A stretch of 64,000 nt of DNA from Apiospora phragmitis (GCA_038363925.1 JAQQWL010000007.1:558001-622000); one strand, 5' to 3'. Shown: positions 1-12,500, numbered from the stretch's first letter. Made by a program: numbers and translations. Notes: generated by a model from the letters alone, not told the origin.

Positions 1-327
1 CCGACGATACAACAGCAGTCGCGAGGGATGAAGGTGCACAGTTCGGTCAAGAAGCGATGCGAACACTGCAAGGTACGTCACGAGGACGAAGGCGAGGACG
101 GACGGGGGTTTTCTTGCTTTGCGATTTAGTTTGGGGAGAAATCCAGACCCTTCTTTTTGGACCGCGAAAAATCGATCGGATGAGTTCACAGTGAACATTG
201 CGAATGATAACTAACGATTATTAATTCTATCTTTTAGGTGGTGCGAAGGAAGGCGAACAAGAGACACCGAGGATACCTGTACATCATCTGCAGTGCGAAC
301 CCGCGACACAAGCAGCGACAAGGGTAA
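1..327 (+). CDS. RTC6: Mitochondrial 54S ribosomal protein bL36m (RTC6), 3' part
   Basis: Protein of the large subunit of the mitochondrial ribosome, bL36 family. Exon 1 runs from the window edge to 72 and exon 2 from 238 to 327; the intron has a GTACGT donor, a TAACTAAC branch site near 208 and a TTTTAG acceptor. The spliced product reads from MKVHSSVKKRCEHCK into VVRRKANKRHRGYLYIIC and ends NPRHKQRQG, which is the whole bL36 core including the conserved Cys/His zinc-ribbon residues. The frame stays open to base 1, so a mitochondrial targeting peptide probably lies outside the window and the Met at 28 is not the true start. The gene ends in the window and is otherwise intact. Identification is confident because bL36 is short and highly conserved. 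Confidence 0.93.
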
Positions 328-677
328 ACTGGTCGAGGTCGATTGAAAGTTGACCGATGACGAATTCGAGCGGACAATCCCCGACGATCAAATCAAGACA
401 TTCTCAGAAGACGACCACATTCAGACAGAGTTGTAACGTTAAGCCTCACGAAACATGTAAATTACGGTAGACGCGGCAGGGGGGTTTGCTAGGGCGGAAT
501 AGCATACCGGAGCAACAGCAGCAGCCATCGGAAACGAACAGCGTCGAGCGTTGAGCGAAAGAGAGACCAGGCAACGGGGCGATGGCCTGCAGATGCTGTC
601 AGGCCTAAAGCTTTAACAAATGTATATTTCTTCGTCTGCATGGGAGACGCCCAACCAGCCCAGACTCTGCTCCAAAT
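328..677. other. Convergent 3' intergenic region
   Basis: Lies between the stop codons of bL36m (+) and LYRM2 (-), so it should hold the two 3' untranslated regions and terminators. I see no gene and no repeat in it. Confidence 0.6.
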
Positions 678-1214
678 CTACATCCCTCCAATGTATCTCT
701 CCATGGTTTCCCACTCGTTCTTGCCCGTGGACAAGAGATATCTAATGTGACCCTGTGCGAGATCAGAAAGCGCCAGCTCGTACGTGAACACCAGTTTTGA
801 TAGGTAGGCAAAAGGCTGGCTTACCAGGTCGGTAACGCCGCGATGCCTCTCAAATTCGGCTCGCGCAAAGCTGCGGGTTTCGGCCTTTGTCGTTGCATCC
901 TTGATATGGCCTGTACCCCGGAGGATGGTTCGGTATAAAGCCAGGACTCGTGATCTTTGAAGAAACTAGTAACACAAGAGGAGGGGGGTTTCACTTAGTA
1001 TAATCGAACATGTGTTTGTTTTTGACAAGTTAATGATACGTAGGAAAGTAATATTTTGTATACGTACGTGCTCTAAGCTCAGGGTTGCGCCGAGGCGACC
1101 ACCACCACTACCACCACCTCGACGAGGAGGCGCCTCGGTCGCATAGCTTCGGATTCCATGTAGGGACGACCTTCCTACCACGGAGGCAGCCCGGCTCGCC
1201 GTCGAATAGCGCAT
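678..1214 (-). CDS. LYRM2: LYR motif-containing protein 2 (LYRM2-like)
   Basis: Small mitochondrial matrix protein of the LYR (complex 1 LYR) superfamily; members bind acyl carrier protein and help assemble or regulate respiratory complexes (family knowledge). Three exons on the minus strand: 1214-1068, 965-825 and 752-678, all joined in phase 0, giving 120 residues. The N-terminus (MRYSTASRAASVVGR...RSYATEA) is a typical Arg/Ser/Ala-rich mitochondrial presequence. Exon 2 carries the LYR motif in FLQRSRVLALYRTILR, followed by the FARAEFERHR helix. Exon 3 ends TGKNEWETMERYIGGM. The ATG at 1214 is chosen because the frame above it has only GTG. The gene starts 476 bp from NAA40 on the opposite strand. 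Confidence 0.88.
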
Positions 1215-1689
1215 GTCCAATGCGGGATTAGGCGGAATCACTCAAGGCATTGGAATTCTTTATACAAATACTTTTTACAAATAGCATATGGGAGAGTGTG
1301 CCAATGGTCTGAGTTGCTGACGACGGACGACTTCGAAATTCGAGATGCCAAATTCTATGTAGATGCCGAAAAAGAAACTGGAGCTTTCTGGGAGAGCTAA
1401 CGTGGGGTTTATGCATCTACTGGGGTGGGGACCATCATGCTCGAAGGTGTTTCTGCATACGGTGGGAGAGAGCAGCAACAGCTACCCAGATCCTCACTCT
1501 TCTTTCTGATCCTGACTTTTCTGAAGTAATTGAAGTGATTTGATGTTGCTTCTATACTCATGGGCATGAGAGTTCGAAATTTCGGGTTTATGTCTGCATT
1601 CGTCGCCGCGCATGCTCGAAACCCATAGCAGAAGGTAACTCGCAGCAACAGGGAGTCGGTGCATCCAAAAGCCCAAGCCCTACATAGCT
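1215..1689. promoter_or_regulatory. Shared divergent promoter region of LYRM2 and NAA40
   Basis: The two genes are divergently transcribed from this 475 bp gap, so it must contain both promoters and 5' untranslated regions. Short open frames exist on the minus strand, but they overlap each other in three frames and show no recognisable protein. I see no clear TATA box. Confidence 0.5.
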
Positions 1690-2617
1690 ATGGCGACGAC
1701 CAACACGAGACAGAAGCGCAAGCGCGGCACGCCAACCCCAATCGAACTGGTGAATAGAAAAGACGATGCACAGTTCATTGCAGACCACCTACGTCCCAGG
1801 TAAGTTTTTCTTTTTTCCTTGACGACACACCACCAATACCAGCCCTTGCACACATCGTCATACATCAACATTCTGACTAACACCATCACCACACAGCAGC
1901 CCCGACTGGAACAAGTGGACGCACCCCAAGACGCAAGAAGCCTACGGCCTCAGCCTGGTCGGCGCGGGCCGGCTGAGCGAGGCGGACCTGGCGGCGTGCC
2001 TCGGGCTGGTCGAGGAGACCAGCCGCGCCGACTACGAGCCCTCGTCCATGGGCTGGAAGCCGGGCCAGAAGCGCGCCGAGATGCGGTCCGCCGAGCTCCG
2101 GTACCTCCTGGTCCGGAACGGCAAGGGAGACATCCGCGGCTTCACCTCGCTCATGCCGACGTACGAGGAGGGGCAGCCGGTCGTGTACTGCTACGAGATC
2201 CACCTCAAGCCGGAACTGCAAGGGTATGTGTACATATAAGTTTTTTGCTTGTTTTATCTACTTACTTACCACCATAATGAAAAAGAAGAAGTAGAAGAGA
2301 ATTTTTACACTACATATACTAACAAGAACACTTTTCACAGGACTGGTCTGGGACGGCAGCTCCTCGAGTACCACGAGCATGTGGCCCGCCACACCCCGAC
2401 GGTCGCCAAGGTGATGCTGACGTGCTTCCTGAGCAACGAGCGCGCCCTCGCCTTCTATCGGCGGCGGGGGTTCGCGAAGGACGGGCTGTCGCCGGAGCCG
2501 CGCAAGCTCCGGTTCGGCAAGGTGTTCGTGCCCGACTATGTGATCATGAGCAAAGGCGTTGTCAACGTCGTCGACGACGAAAACGAAGCAGATGCGGCGG
2601 CGGCGGCATCGTCATGA
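1690..2617 (+). CDS. NAA40: N-alpha-acetyltransferase 40 (NatD), histone H4/H2A acetyltransferase
   Basis: GNAT-fold enzyme that transfers acetyl from acetyl-CoA to the N-terminal Ser of histones H4 and H2A (established for NatD). Exons 1690-1799, 1897-2223 and 2341-2617 give 714 nt, 237 residues, with consistent phases. Introns have GTAAGT and GTATGT donors and CTGAC or TACTAAC branch sites. The acetyl-CoA loop QGTGLG (Q-x-x-G-x-G, residues about 145-150) is split by intron 2 and followed by RQLLEYHEHVA. Upstream sequence (GFTSLMPTYEEGQPVVYCYEIHL) matches the NAA40 core strands, and SNERALAFYRRRGF is the usual GNAT C-terminal segment. The extreme C-terminus is an acidic and poly-Ala tail. 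Intron 1 could also end 3 nt later. It lies only 138 bp from the TE nest yet looks unmutated. Confidence 0.93.
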
Positions 2618-2755
2618 CATAGGTTGATGACATAAATAACTATGCGGCTGGCTGCCTTGTTTGGGGTTTGGGCGAAACGGTAATCAGGGTGTGTGTTTGG
2701 TTGTGTTTGATGGTATGGTAGGCCACCTCTATTACATATATACATAATCCACCTA

Positions 2756-2790
2756 ACGTACCCCACGGTCTAACTGACCACACGGTCTAA
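2756..2790 (+). repeat. Left terminal inverted repeat of the pogo-like transposon
   Basis: Pairs with 28633-28666 on the other strand. Over 35 positions there is one 1-nt length difference and two mismatches (T/C and G/A), both transitions as RIP would make. It contains the decamer CACGGTCTAA twice, at 2764-2773 and 2781-2790, a likely transposase binding repeat (inference). Confidence 0.87.
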
Positions 2791-3669
2791 TTAACTATTT
2801 TCCCGCAATTCTTAATAACTAAGTCTATTTTATCTCTCTTTTATTATTTTATTATAGTTAATAATTAAAAAAAAGCGATATATAATTAATGTTTTAAATA
2901 CTTTAAAATAGTTTTAAATTAAGTTTTTAATTTATAATATAAATTTATAATATTTTTTATATAACTTTACGTTTTTAATATTATAGCGATATTTTATAAT
3001 AAGATATATAATTATTAATATAAAAGCTTATTATTTTTAAAGAAAATATAATAATTTAATATATAATTAAATTAAATTCGTAATCGTTTTTTTAAATAAA
3101 TAATATTAAAGATATAACGAATTAATTACTTTTTTTAACGTGATATAAAACGCGTCGGCGTTAATTAAGCCTTTAGTTTTATATAATAATAATTAAACCT
3201 TTAGAAGCGTTTTAATTAAAAAATCGATTATTAAAGAGTTTTTTACGAAAATCTCGACGCGTATCGCACATAATTTATCCTCGTATAAAATATAATTAAT
3301 AAATATAAGATCTAAGAGGAGGATATTTATAATTTTAACGAGACTAGCTTTTTTATAAGCTAAATCTCGTTTAAAATAATCGTTATAACCTTTAATTAAT
3401 ACGAGAAGCTTAAGGTAGTTTAATAAAGAGATTAAAAATAAGTTATAATTATTTAAAGCGTTGGATTATACGATTACGTCATCTCTTTATATATTATATT
3501 TATTAAAAAAACGCACCTCTTTTTTAATATAAAAATAGCTTATTATTAAAGAATTAAGTAATCGTAGTTATTAAAAACGACTAGATTATAAACGAGAGAA
3601 ACGAGGATTAAATTTAATACTTTAATAAATATACGAAATCTTATACGAAAAGTATTTATTACTTATTAG
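2791..3669 (+). pseudogene. Pogo/Fot1-type transposase, 5' part, RIP-degraded
   Basis: This belongs to the outer DNA transposon. The sequence is very AT-rich with stops in every frame. Near 3557-3600 a plus-strand frame reads SNRSY, stop, KRLDYKRE, which resembles the end of the HTH_Tnp_Tc5/CENP-B DNA-binding region of fungal Fot1-like transposases. The last codons before element C (YTKSIYYLLV) join directly to FN-DYKSYYS after 26560, which places the C insertion just before the first catalytic Asp of the DDE domain. The first 600 bp show no recognisable motif. Confidence 0.6.
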
Positions 3670-4338
3670 TATAAAAGTGCATCGATCCCTAAGTATTGGC
3701 AGTATACAGGTGTGATAGAATAAAGTTAACGCTTGTCTCGTATATATTCTCTATAAGAATGTGGGATATTATAAAGAAACTGGAAAGAGAGGGGCCCGGG
3801 AGCTATAGGACGTACGGATACTTCTTCTATCTTATTTATTACGGTTGGCGGGTTAGTCCCCGCGGGGTAGCACTTAAGGCGTAAAATTAAATAAAAATAA
3901 CCCGAAGAGTTATTTCCGAAGCTTTTATTTTATAGCGTAATAATTAATTTATACGTATTATAATATAATAACTCTTCGTTTTTATTAAATAAAAAATATA
4001 AGTTTAATTCTTATATTTATTAAATAAGAGCTCTTTTTAATTACTTAAACAAGATCGCTAATAAGCGGGCAAGGCTTTATACGGACTAGTTACCCGTATA
4101 AAAGCCTTAGAATTTCTCTATATCGAGCTTAAATAAATTATATAGTACTAGGGGTTTATTGCCTTAAGTATAAGGGTATACCTTTAGAAAGAGGGTATAA
4201 TATTACGATCGGCGGGTTGGTCCCCCGCGGAGTAGCACTTAAGGCGTAGAATTGGACAGAAATGACCCGAAGAGTCATTTCCGAAGCTTTTGCTTTGTGG
4301 CGCAGTGGTTAGTCTACACGCACTATAACACTATTATA
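3670..4338 (-). repeat. 3' LTR of element C, split by TRIM copy 1
   Basis: LTR sequence occupies 3670-3836, with its last three bases at 4336-4338. The miniature element at 3837-4330 and its duplicated target (TTATT before, CTATT after, one RIP-type change) separate the two parts. Confidence 0.83.
3837..4330 (+). mobile_element. Miniature LTR element (TRIM-like), copy 1
   Basis: 494 bp. Terminal direct repeats of 129-130 bp (3837-3965 and 4201-4330) start TATTACG (unmutated form probably TGTTACG) and end TATAACA, the TG...CA ends of an LTR. A purine tract AGAAAGAGGGTATAA lies just before the right repeat. The target duplication is TTATT/CTATT. The interior is about 235 bp and codes for nothing. 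The right repeat is less mutated than the left and contains TGGCGCAGTGG (4298-4308), like a tRNA box A. It needs a partner element for movement (inference from size). Confidence 0.82.
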
Positions 4339-4715
4339 ATTATCCCCCCTTTATTTAGTAGTCCTTGCTATATCTTTAGCGTAAGATCTTTAAGTGGTAG
4401 AAACGAATGTGTTCCGTAATTCTCGCAAAATGCCCTAGTAAAGGGTAGTAAGGGTATAAAGTAAGTAAAAATAAGGGGATCGCGTATTATATTATTAACG
4501 CGTTAATAAATATCTTTAAATAAATATATAAATAATCGCGATAAGCCCCTTATAACTTTAAAATAAGGTTATTCTAAGATTTAATTAATTCCTTTCGCTT
4601 TAATTAATAATAATCCGTCGTTTCGTATTATAATCTCGTCGTTTATTTATACGCTTTTAAATAAAAACTATCGCGAATCTCTTTTTTTATATTATAATAA
4701 CCGCCGCTCTTTAAT

Positions 4716-5399
4716 TATTATAACCCGACTTAACTATGCGGCTAAGACCCTATTCGCCGGAACGGAACTACTATACCCCGACTAGGTTACGACGTTATAA
4801 CTACCCGACCGCATTATTAACCATATTAATATAAACTTTCTTACGTTATAAAAATATATAAACATAATTACGAGGGTATTTTAAATAACGAAAGGATAGA
4901 CCCGGCCTAGGAAAATAGTTAGGAAAAAGCCGCGGAACGAAGAGTAACTAGATTACCGCTTTAATAAGTAAGCTAGGAGCGATAGGATCACGACGCTCCT
5001 GAGTAAGTTATTAAATTAGATCACCGTGATCTAAAGGATGAATTATAATAAGCTAATAACGGATTACCGTAAGCTAGCGGATAACTTAACGGATTAATAA
5101 AAAAAGGATTAAATATATAATAATAAACGTTTTTTATATATTTTATATAAATACTTTTTATTTTAATAATTAATTTAAATATTAATTTTAATTTATTAAT
5201 AAAATAAACAATTTTAACGAAACTATTATAAATACTTTTAAACCTATATATTTTAATTACTTTCGTTTTTATAAACTATTACTTATTATATCGATAAAAG
5301 CGACTTCTATTATATATTCGGATACTTTCTCGTATTATTAATATAAACCTTAATACGTTTTATTAGGTTTTTTTTAGAATTTAAATAACGTTTATTATA
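4716..5399 (+). repeat. 5' LTR of element A
   Basis: 684 bp. Aligns along its full length with 11813-12495 and, inverted, with 14777-15460 and 21873-22557; differences are mostly C/T and G/A. Confidence 0.9.
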
Positions 5400-8300
5400 T
5401 TTTAATTATTTTTATTCTTATAAGTTATTATTTAAACCTTTAAATAATAATATTATAAAAACTATATTTATATTTAACCCTAGTAATATTGTTCGATAAG
5501 GAAAAGTTCTTATCGTTACTTTTAATACCTCTTAACGGGACCTTGTTATAGACGTTAATAGCGACGAAAATAACGACCAGCTTATATAATAAGCGTTAGT
5601 TAAGCGAATTAAAGAATTTAAATAAAAGAGCGCTAATTATTAATATTATTATATTAAGCTTGAAAAAGAGCGTAACGAGCTCCTAGTTAAAAGCACTTTA
5701 AAATAAATACCTTATAATATTGATAAGTTACGCGAAAAGGTGCGTTTTTTTCGTATAGCTATTAATATTATTTAAACCCTTATTATATTAAAAAAGGGTA
5801 TAAAGATTAATACGTTAACCCTTTTTAATAGAATAAGCGGAAACTTCTGAAGCTTTTTTATTTAGGTTAAAACTTATTAATAATTTTATAAAAAAATGTT
5901 TTAAAATTTTACTTAACGAGTTATTTACGTTACCTCGTTTTTTAAAAGTAAGGTACTCGCTTAATTTAAACTTTACTTAGATGAACTTGTAAAAAATAAT
6001 TAATAAGTTAAGCTATACCGCACGGAAGCATAGCATATTTTTAAGAGTTACGACGGCTTTAAATAAGCCCTTAAGTCATTCTTTTAGGACCCCGATAAAA
6101 AGCGACAGGCGGAGAAGGAACTTAAAACCTTTAAATAAAAAGGATTAGCCACTTTTTATACAACCGAATTCCGGCGTATTATAACTCGACTAAACTATAC
6201 CGAAGTTACGAAAATTATAATATATTACCGAAGACTAAAGGATAATATTAAGGACGAGCTTAACCGGCTCGACGCCCCCGATAATTTTTTCTCGTATATA
6301 AAGCTTACTATTAAAATTAATACTCGTATATACGAATAACGCCGCGAAAAATAAAGCGGATTTTAGCGATAAACTAATTAAACTTAAATTAATATAGGGC
6401 GATTATGTTAATATAATTATATATTATTTAAAAATACTACGGCGTATAGCTATTATAGCGGGCCTATAAACCTCGACGCTACTAAATATGATAAATAGGA
6501 TAAAAAGTTACGTAATACTTATTATAATTATTAAAAACTAGGATATTACGCTCGAAAATATCGAGTATTGAAAAAAGATTTTTAATAAGTTTTAAAAGGA
6601 TGACACGTTAATATTATTAAAATAAAAAACACTTTTATAATAATTATTAAAAATAATAACGTTATTATTAAATATAATAATTTATCCTAGATAGCCTATT
6701 ATAATAATAGGTATACCTCTTATTTAGTAGATAAAGAAAATACTAGATAATTCCTTAAAACTCCGAAAAGCGAGAAGGACTATAGCCGAAGCGTTGCGAT
6801 AATGCGAAGGGAGTAACCCCTTCTTTATAACGAAAATAGTGATCCGATAGATAGTATTATAAGCTAACTAGAGTAATTAATAAACTACGAACGTTTAATA
6901 GGTATATTAATAAACGAGTTAATAAATAAGATTATTAAATTTAAAAACCTTAAGATTAATAGATGGTTAATTATCCCTAGTATTTTTTACCCCGGTTTGA
7001 AATACTTACGCTAAATATTTATTACGGCTAGTTTTAATTAAAAGATCTATAATAACTATATAATAACGAACGGCTTATAAATTTCTTTTATTTACAAAGG
7101 ATATTTTACGCTCTTATAAATCTTGTATATATACGATATTTATATAGAACACCTCGTAAAGAAACTCGAATACGAATAATTTCTTTGAAAGATTAATAAA
7201 TAACTTATTATATAACCATACCCGGATTATATTATTAAAAAAATCCGAATATTAATTTTAAACGGACGACACGCGTACTTATTAATATAAAAAAACTTAC
7301 GATAGCTATAATAATACTACTTAAAAAAACGAGATTAAAAGGAGTATTTTAAAGATTAATATTTTAAATACGCCTAAAAAAAATCGCGAGTTTATAAACG
7401 TTTAAAAAAAAGCGTTTAATATTTTCCGGACGTATAAGTATATATCTAATAAGAGAACCTTTTTATTATATTAAAGAATTTATAAAACGTTTATAAATTA
7501 CCGCGAATTTAATAAACTTTCGAATTATTAAAAAAACCCGAATTTTAAGTATTAAGGACAGCACTTTACGCGGGGAAGAGTATAGAAATACCCTTACTAG
7601 TATATTAAAAAGCGCCTTATAAGGAAAGGAGGGAATAATGGCGACGATATGAGGATCGATCGTAAGATATCATTAATAACCTATAGACCCAGCGTTCGGG
7701 AAATAAACGCCGCTTATTATAAAAGGACGATAATAAGCGGACCAAAATAAGTCCTTATGCTAAATAACGGATAATCGAGCTATCTATAAATATATTATAT
7801 TAATACTAAGTATAAAGGGAGTTTATATTAAAGCGTTACTTAATAGCGGAGCGTAAAAAAACTATATTTCACTATGAATCGTTAATTGCTTTAAATTCGA
7901 ATAATAGGAGAAAAACGTTTTATACCGATTTAAAACCGTCGATAAAAGATTTATAATTTATAATAATAAAGAAGTACGGAAAGAAGTTGCGAACTTTTTA
8001 GTTAATATCGAAAAACGTTATAAAAGAATTACGTGTAATATTATAGACGTTATAAGATATAATATAATTTTAAAAATATCCTAATTACGGGTAAATAATT
8101 TTAAAATTAATTAAAAAATAAGCTAATTTTTATAAGATATATTAAAAAAAGGTTTAATTAATAAATAGCGGTTTAAGAAGCGACCTTTTAATAAACTTAA
8201 AGTTTTTAAAATATATATTATTATTAAAAAGCTTAAGTTAAACGTTATAATAATTATACTAAAAAAGTACCGGTAATTCGAAACACTTTTTAATAAGAAA

Positions 8301-11300
8301 TTAGAAATAGGCTTACCGCTTTATATACGGTAGAATTATAAAATACCCCTTAAAAATAGGAAAAAACCCCTATTTATACCTATATATAAACTTAACCAAG
8401 AATACGAACAAGCTTTAAAAGAATATATTATAAAAAACCTCGAGAAAGGAATTATCTAACCATTTACATTATTAATAAACTTCTTTATCCTCTTCGTTTT
8501 AAAAAAGAGTAAAAACGGGAAACCTAAATAGCGTATATATATTAATTATTAGAAGCTTAACGAAATTATTATTAAAAACCGGTACCCTTTACTTTTAATC
8601 GGCGATTTATAAAATAAACTATTATATATTAAAATTTTTATAATATTCGACCTCTTTAATATATATAACCTAATCCGAATTAAAAAAGAAAAGGAGTAAA
8701 AAACCGCGTTTCGAATTAAGTACGGCTATTTCGAATATTAAGTTATACCGTTTAACTTAATTAATATATTAATTAACTTTTAATTTATAATTAATTATAT
8801 TTTATAAAAATACCTTAATAAATTCGTTATAATATATTTCGATAATATCCTTATTTATTCTAAAAATAACGAATAATACCGAGAATATATAAAGTTAATA
8901 TTTTAAAAATTATAGAACGCTAACTTAATAATTAATTTAAAAAAAGCGAATTTTATTAACGATCCGTCACTTTTATAAAATACGTGATATCCTTGTGCGA
9001 AATCCGAATAAAACCTTCGAAAATCTTAATAATTAGAGAATAGTTTACGCTTATAAACGCTATAAAAGTCAGATCCTTTTTAAGATTAGCTAACTATTAC
9101 CGAATTTTTATCCCCGGATTTAGTAAAATAGCGATACCCCTAACGAACTTAATAAAAAAGGACGAACTATTCTAATAAATAGAGAAAAAAAATAAAGCCT
9201 TTTATAATATTAAGGAACGAATTTTTAACGAATTAATACTTCGTATAATAAACTCGTTTAAACTTTTTAAGGTTGAAACCGACATATTAAATTATACGAT
9301 CAGAGGATAACTAAATTAACGAAATAATAACGGAAAGTCGCACCCGGTCGTATTCTTTTCGAAAAAGCTTAACAAACTAGAGCTTAATTACTAAATTTAT
9401 AATAAAAAGCTAATAACTATTATTAAAGCTTATAAAGAATAAAGATATTATTTTAACGGAATAATAAAACTAATTAAAATCTATACTAATTATAAAAACT
9501 TTATAACGTTTATTATTATTAAAAAGCTAAATAAATAATAAGTATAATAATTTAAATTCTTTTTAAGATTTAACTTTATTATTATTTACTAGAAAAGTAA
9601 CGAGAACGGTCGCGCCGACGCGTTAAGCCGACAACCGAACTATTAAAAAAAGGTTCCGCCCAAAACGCAGATAATTTTTATTTACGATTAAAACGGTAAC
9701 TTCGTACTTTTAAAATAATTAAACGTTATAAACCACGTTTAATATAACGACGAATAGGTTATTAAGTTTTAACAATTTAATTAAACCCTTAACCCCGCGA
9801 ATTACTTTAAAGATCACCTCGAAGACCGCGACGGTCTCGCCTTTTACCGAGATAAGATTTTATCCCCGAGCAGTATCGCGAGGATTTTATTAAAGAATTC
9901 TATAAGTATCTTATACACGGATATTAAGGGATATTTAAAACCTGGAAAAGAATTACTAAGCAATTCGATTATAAGAACCTTAAACTAACCGTGGCTAAAG
10001 TAATTAATAAATATAACCTTTATAATAAAACTAAAGCCACCCGATATCGATTATACGAAGAATTATAGCCGATCTTACCACTAAATAAAGCATAGAAAAA
10101 TATCGCACTTAATTTCGTTATTAAGCTACCCCTATTAAAAAAACCTCTAATTAAGGTTAATTACGATAATATCTTAATTATTACGAATAAATTTATAAAG
10201 TATACTTATTTTTTACCGTATAAAGAATTTAACGATATTAATAATTTAATATACACGTTCCTTCGAATTATCGTTAATTAGTACGGGCTATTCGAAATAA
10301 TTATTTTCGATAAAGATAAACTGTTTACCGCTAAATTCTAGAAGTTATTTATAGTATAATTTAGAATTAAGCATAAACTATTTACAGCTTACCACCCCTA
10401 AACGAATAAATAAACCGAGCGGATAAATTAAACCTTAAAATAGTATTTACATTGTTACGTTAATTATAAATAAAATAATTAGGCGTAATTATTATTTATA
10501 ACTTAATTCGTTTATAATAACGTAGATAACGAAGCTATACGTATCTTATTATTTTAAACAAATTACAGGTACGACCCGGAAATTATTAGAAAACCCCTAG
10601 AAGGAGAATTAGTATTAACCGCGACTATATAAATCGAAAAATTAAAGGAATTCTAAATTATATTATAATAAGACCTTACCTTCTTTTAATAGCGAATAAA
10701 AAAATACGCCGACCAGATAAAGTTAAAGGGACTAATTTTTAAAAAAGGAGAAAAAGTTTACCTCTTATAATAAAATATTAAAATAAAACGATTAAGTAAT
10801 AAATTAGACTTTAAAAAAATAGGACCATTTAAAATCGTAGAAGCTATTTTAAAAACTAATTACTAATTATTGCTATTTAAAATAATATAGATATACCTTA
10901 TATTTTATATTTTATTACTCGAACCAGCGGCTAAAAGAACTCTAATCGATATATAATTAGAAATCGAAATAAATTAATATAAGTATAAAGTCGATGGAAT
11001 TATTAATAAAAAAAAAGAAAGGACGAAGTTTTTAATACCTCGTTTAATAAAAAGGCTACCTATCGGAAAATAATACTTAAAAGTTTAAGAAGTACCTGGC
11101 GAACGCCGCGGAAAAACTTTAAAAGTTTAAAAAGGAGCTTCCCCCGCGGGGACTAACAGCCTAAGTTCAAAGAAACTTATTAAACCAAAAAACGGCTAAT
11201 TAATATTTCTAAAGATATTTAAAGAATAAAAGTTATTAAAAACGAAGTTCTCCTAGTTAATAATCGAGGAGGAAATATCATCTTTTTTATTTAATTCTTA

Positions 11301-11812
11301 TATTTTTTAATAAAACGCCTCCGAACGTTTTTTTATTATAACCTTTTTTATATAATAAAAACGGGTTAGACAACCTAAAGCGGTAAATAACTACGTTTAT
11401 AAAAAAAAATAAAATCTTTTTTATATTTAATTCTTTCGCTTCTAGCTTTTTTTATTAAGTAGCTAGCTTCGTTAAAACCGATATAATAAAGGTATTATTA
11501 TAAAAACGACTAACCCGAATATATTCCAAATAGCGAAATAATTTCTTATTTATATAATAAGCTAGGTTCTAGCGAAAATAATAAGTATAAGGTATATTAA
11601 TTAAATTACCCGTAAATTCTACGTTAATAATAAAAGTTAAACGCGTAATAGTTTTTTTAAACCGAGATTTTTCGATACGATTAATCATAATAAATAAATA
11701 TTATAATAAAAAATAAAAAAAAAAGAACTTATTATAACTTAATAATACAGGTAATTAAAATATTTATAAAATCGATACTTTAAGGATAAAGCGATTAAAA
11801 AAAGGAGGATAA
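5400..11812 (+). pseudogene. Element A gag-pol, RIP-degraded chromovirus polyprotein
   Basis: Plus-strand blocks remain readable between stops. A gag zinc knuckle is at about 6505-6566 (YYNY-x-KLGYYARKYR, where the Cys/His of CCHC have become Tyr). The protease site is at about 7833-7853 (ALLNSGA, the catalytic Asp now Asn). RT runs from 8450 to 8960 with KSKNGKPR, NRYPLLLIGDL and the active site as IIYFDNIL near 8833. Integrase lies at about 10060-10510 (AYHP-x-TNK-x-TERINQTLK). A chromodomain lies at about 11034-11140 (YLV..KGYLSENNT then KKYLANAAEKL). Every change at a catalytic residue is a C to T or G to A transition. No frame is open for more than a short stretch, so the element is dead. 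Confidence 0.88.
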
Positions 11813-12495
11813 TATTATAACCCGACCTAACCATACGGTTAAGACCCTACTCGTCGGAACGGAACTACTATACCCCGACCAGGCTACGATATTATAACTA
11901 CCGACCATATTATTAATTATATTAATATAAACTTTTTTACGTTATAAAAATATATAAATATAATTACGAAGGTATTTTAAATAACGAAAGAATAGACCCG
12001 GCCCGGGAAAATAATTAAGAAGAAGCCGCGGGACGAGGAGTAACTAAATTACCGCTTTAATAAATAAACTAGGAGCGACGGGATTATAACGTTCCCGAAT
12101 AAGTTACTAGGTTAGATTACCGTGATCTAAGGGATAAATTATAATGAACTAATAACGGATTATTATAAGCTAACGGATAACTTAACGAATTAATAAAAGA
12201 AGGATTAAATATATAATAATAAACGTTTCCTATATATTTTATATAAATATTCTTTATTTTAATAATTAATTTAAGTATTAATCTTAATTTATTAATAAAA
12301 TAAACAGTTTTAATAAAACTATTATAAATACCCCTAAGCCTATATACCTTAATTATTTTCGTTTTTACAAGCTATTACCTATTATATTAATAAAAGCGAC
12401 TTCTATTACACGTTCGGATACTCTTTTATATTATTAATATAAACCTTAATACATCTTACTAGGTTTTTTTTAGAACCTAGATAACGTTCGTTATA
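11813..12495 (+). repeat. 3' LTR of element A
   Basis: 683 bp partner of 4716-5399. Followed by the target duplication TTAAT at 12496-12500. Confidence 0.9.
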
Positions 12496-12500
12496 TTAAT

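Larger units (their letters stand above)
4716..12495 (+). mobile_element. Element A: full-length Ty3/gypsy chromovirus, RIP-inactivated
   Basis: 7780 bp on the plus strand. Two LTRs (684 and 683 bp) begin TATTATAACCCGAC and end ACGTTNNTTATA. The exact TSD TTAAT flanks the element (4711-4715, 12496-12500). A polypurine tract AAAAAAAGGAGGAT precedes the 3' LTR. The interior holds gag, protease, RT, integrase and chromodomain blocks in the normal order. It is inserted in element C near the C 3' end. It belongs to the same family as B (inverted orientation) and solo LTR D. Confidence 0.92.

Noticed and set aside
1228..1892. Series of minus-strand frames between LYRM2 and NAA40
   Set aside because: They overlap each other in different frames, and partly NAA40, and have no recognisable domain or splice logic.
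3842..4330. Simple tRNA-derived SINE
   Set aside because: The 130 bp direct repeats, TG...CA-type ends, purine tract and 5 bp TSD fit an LTR (TRIM) element better; the tRNA-like boxes are reported only as a secondary feature.
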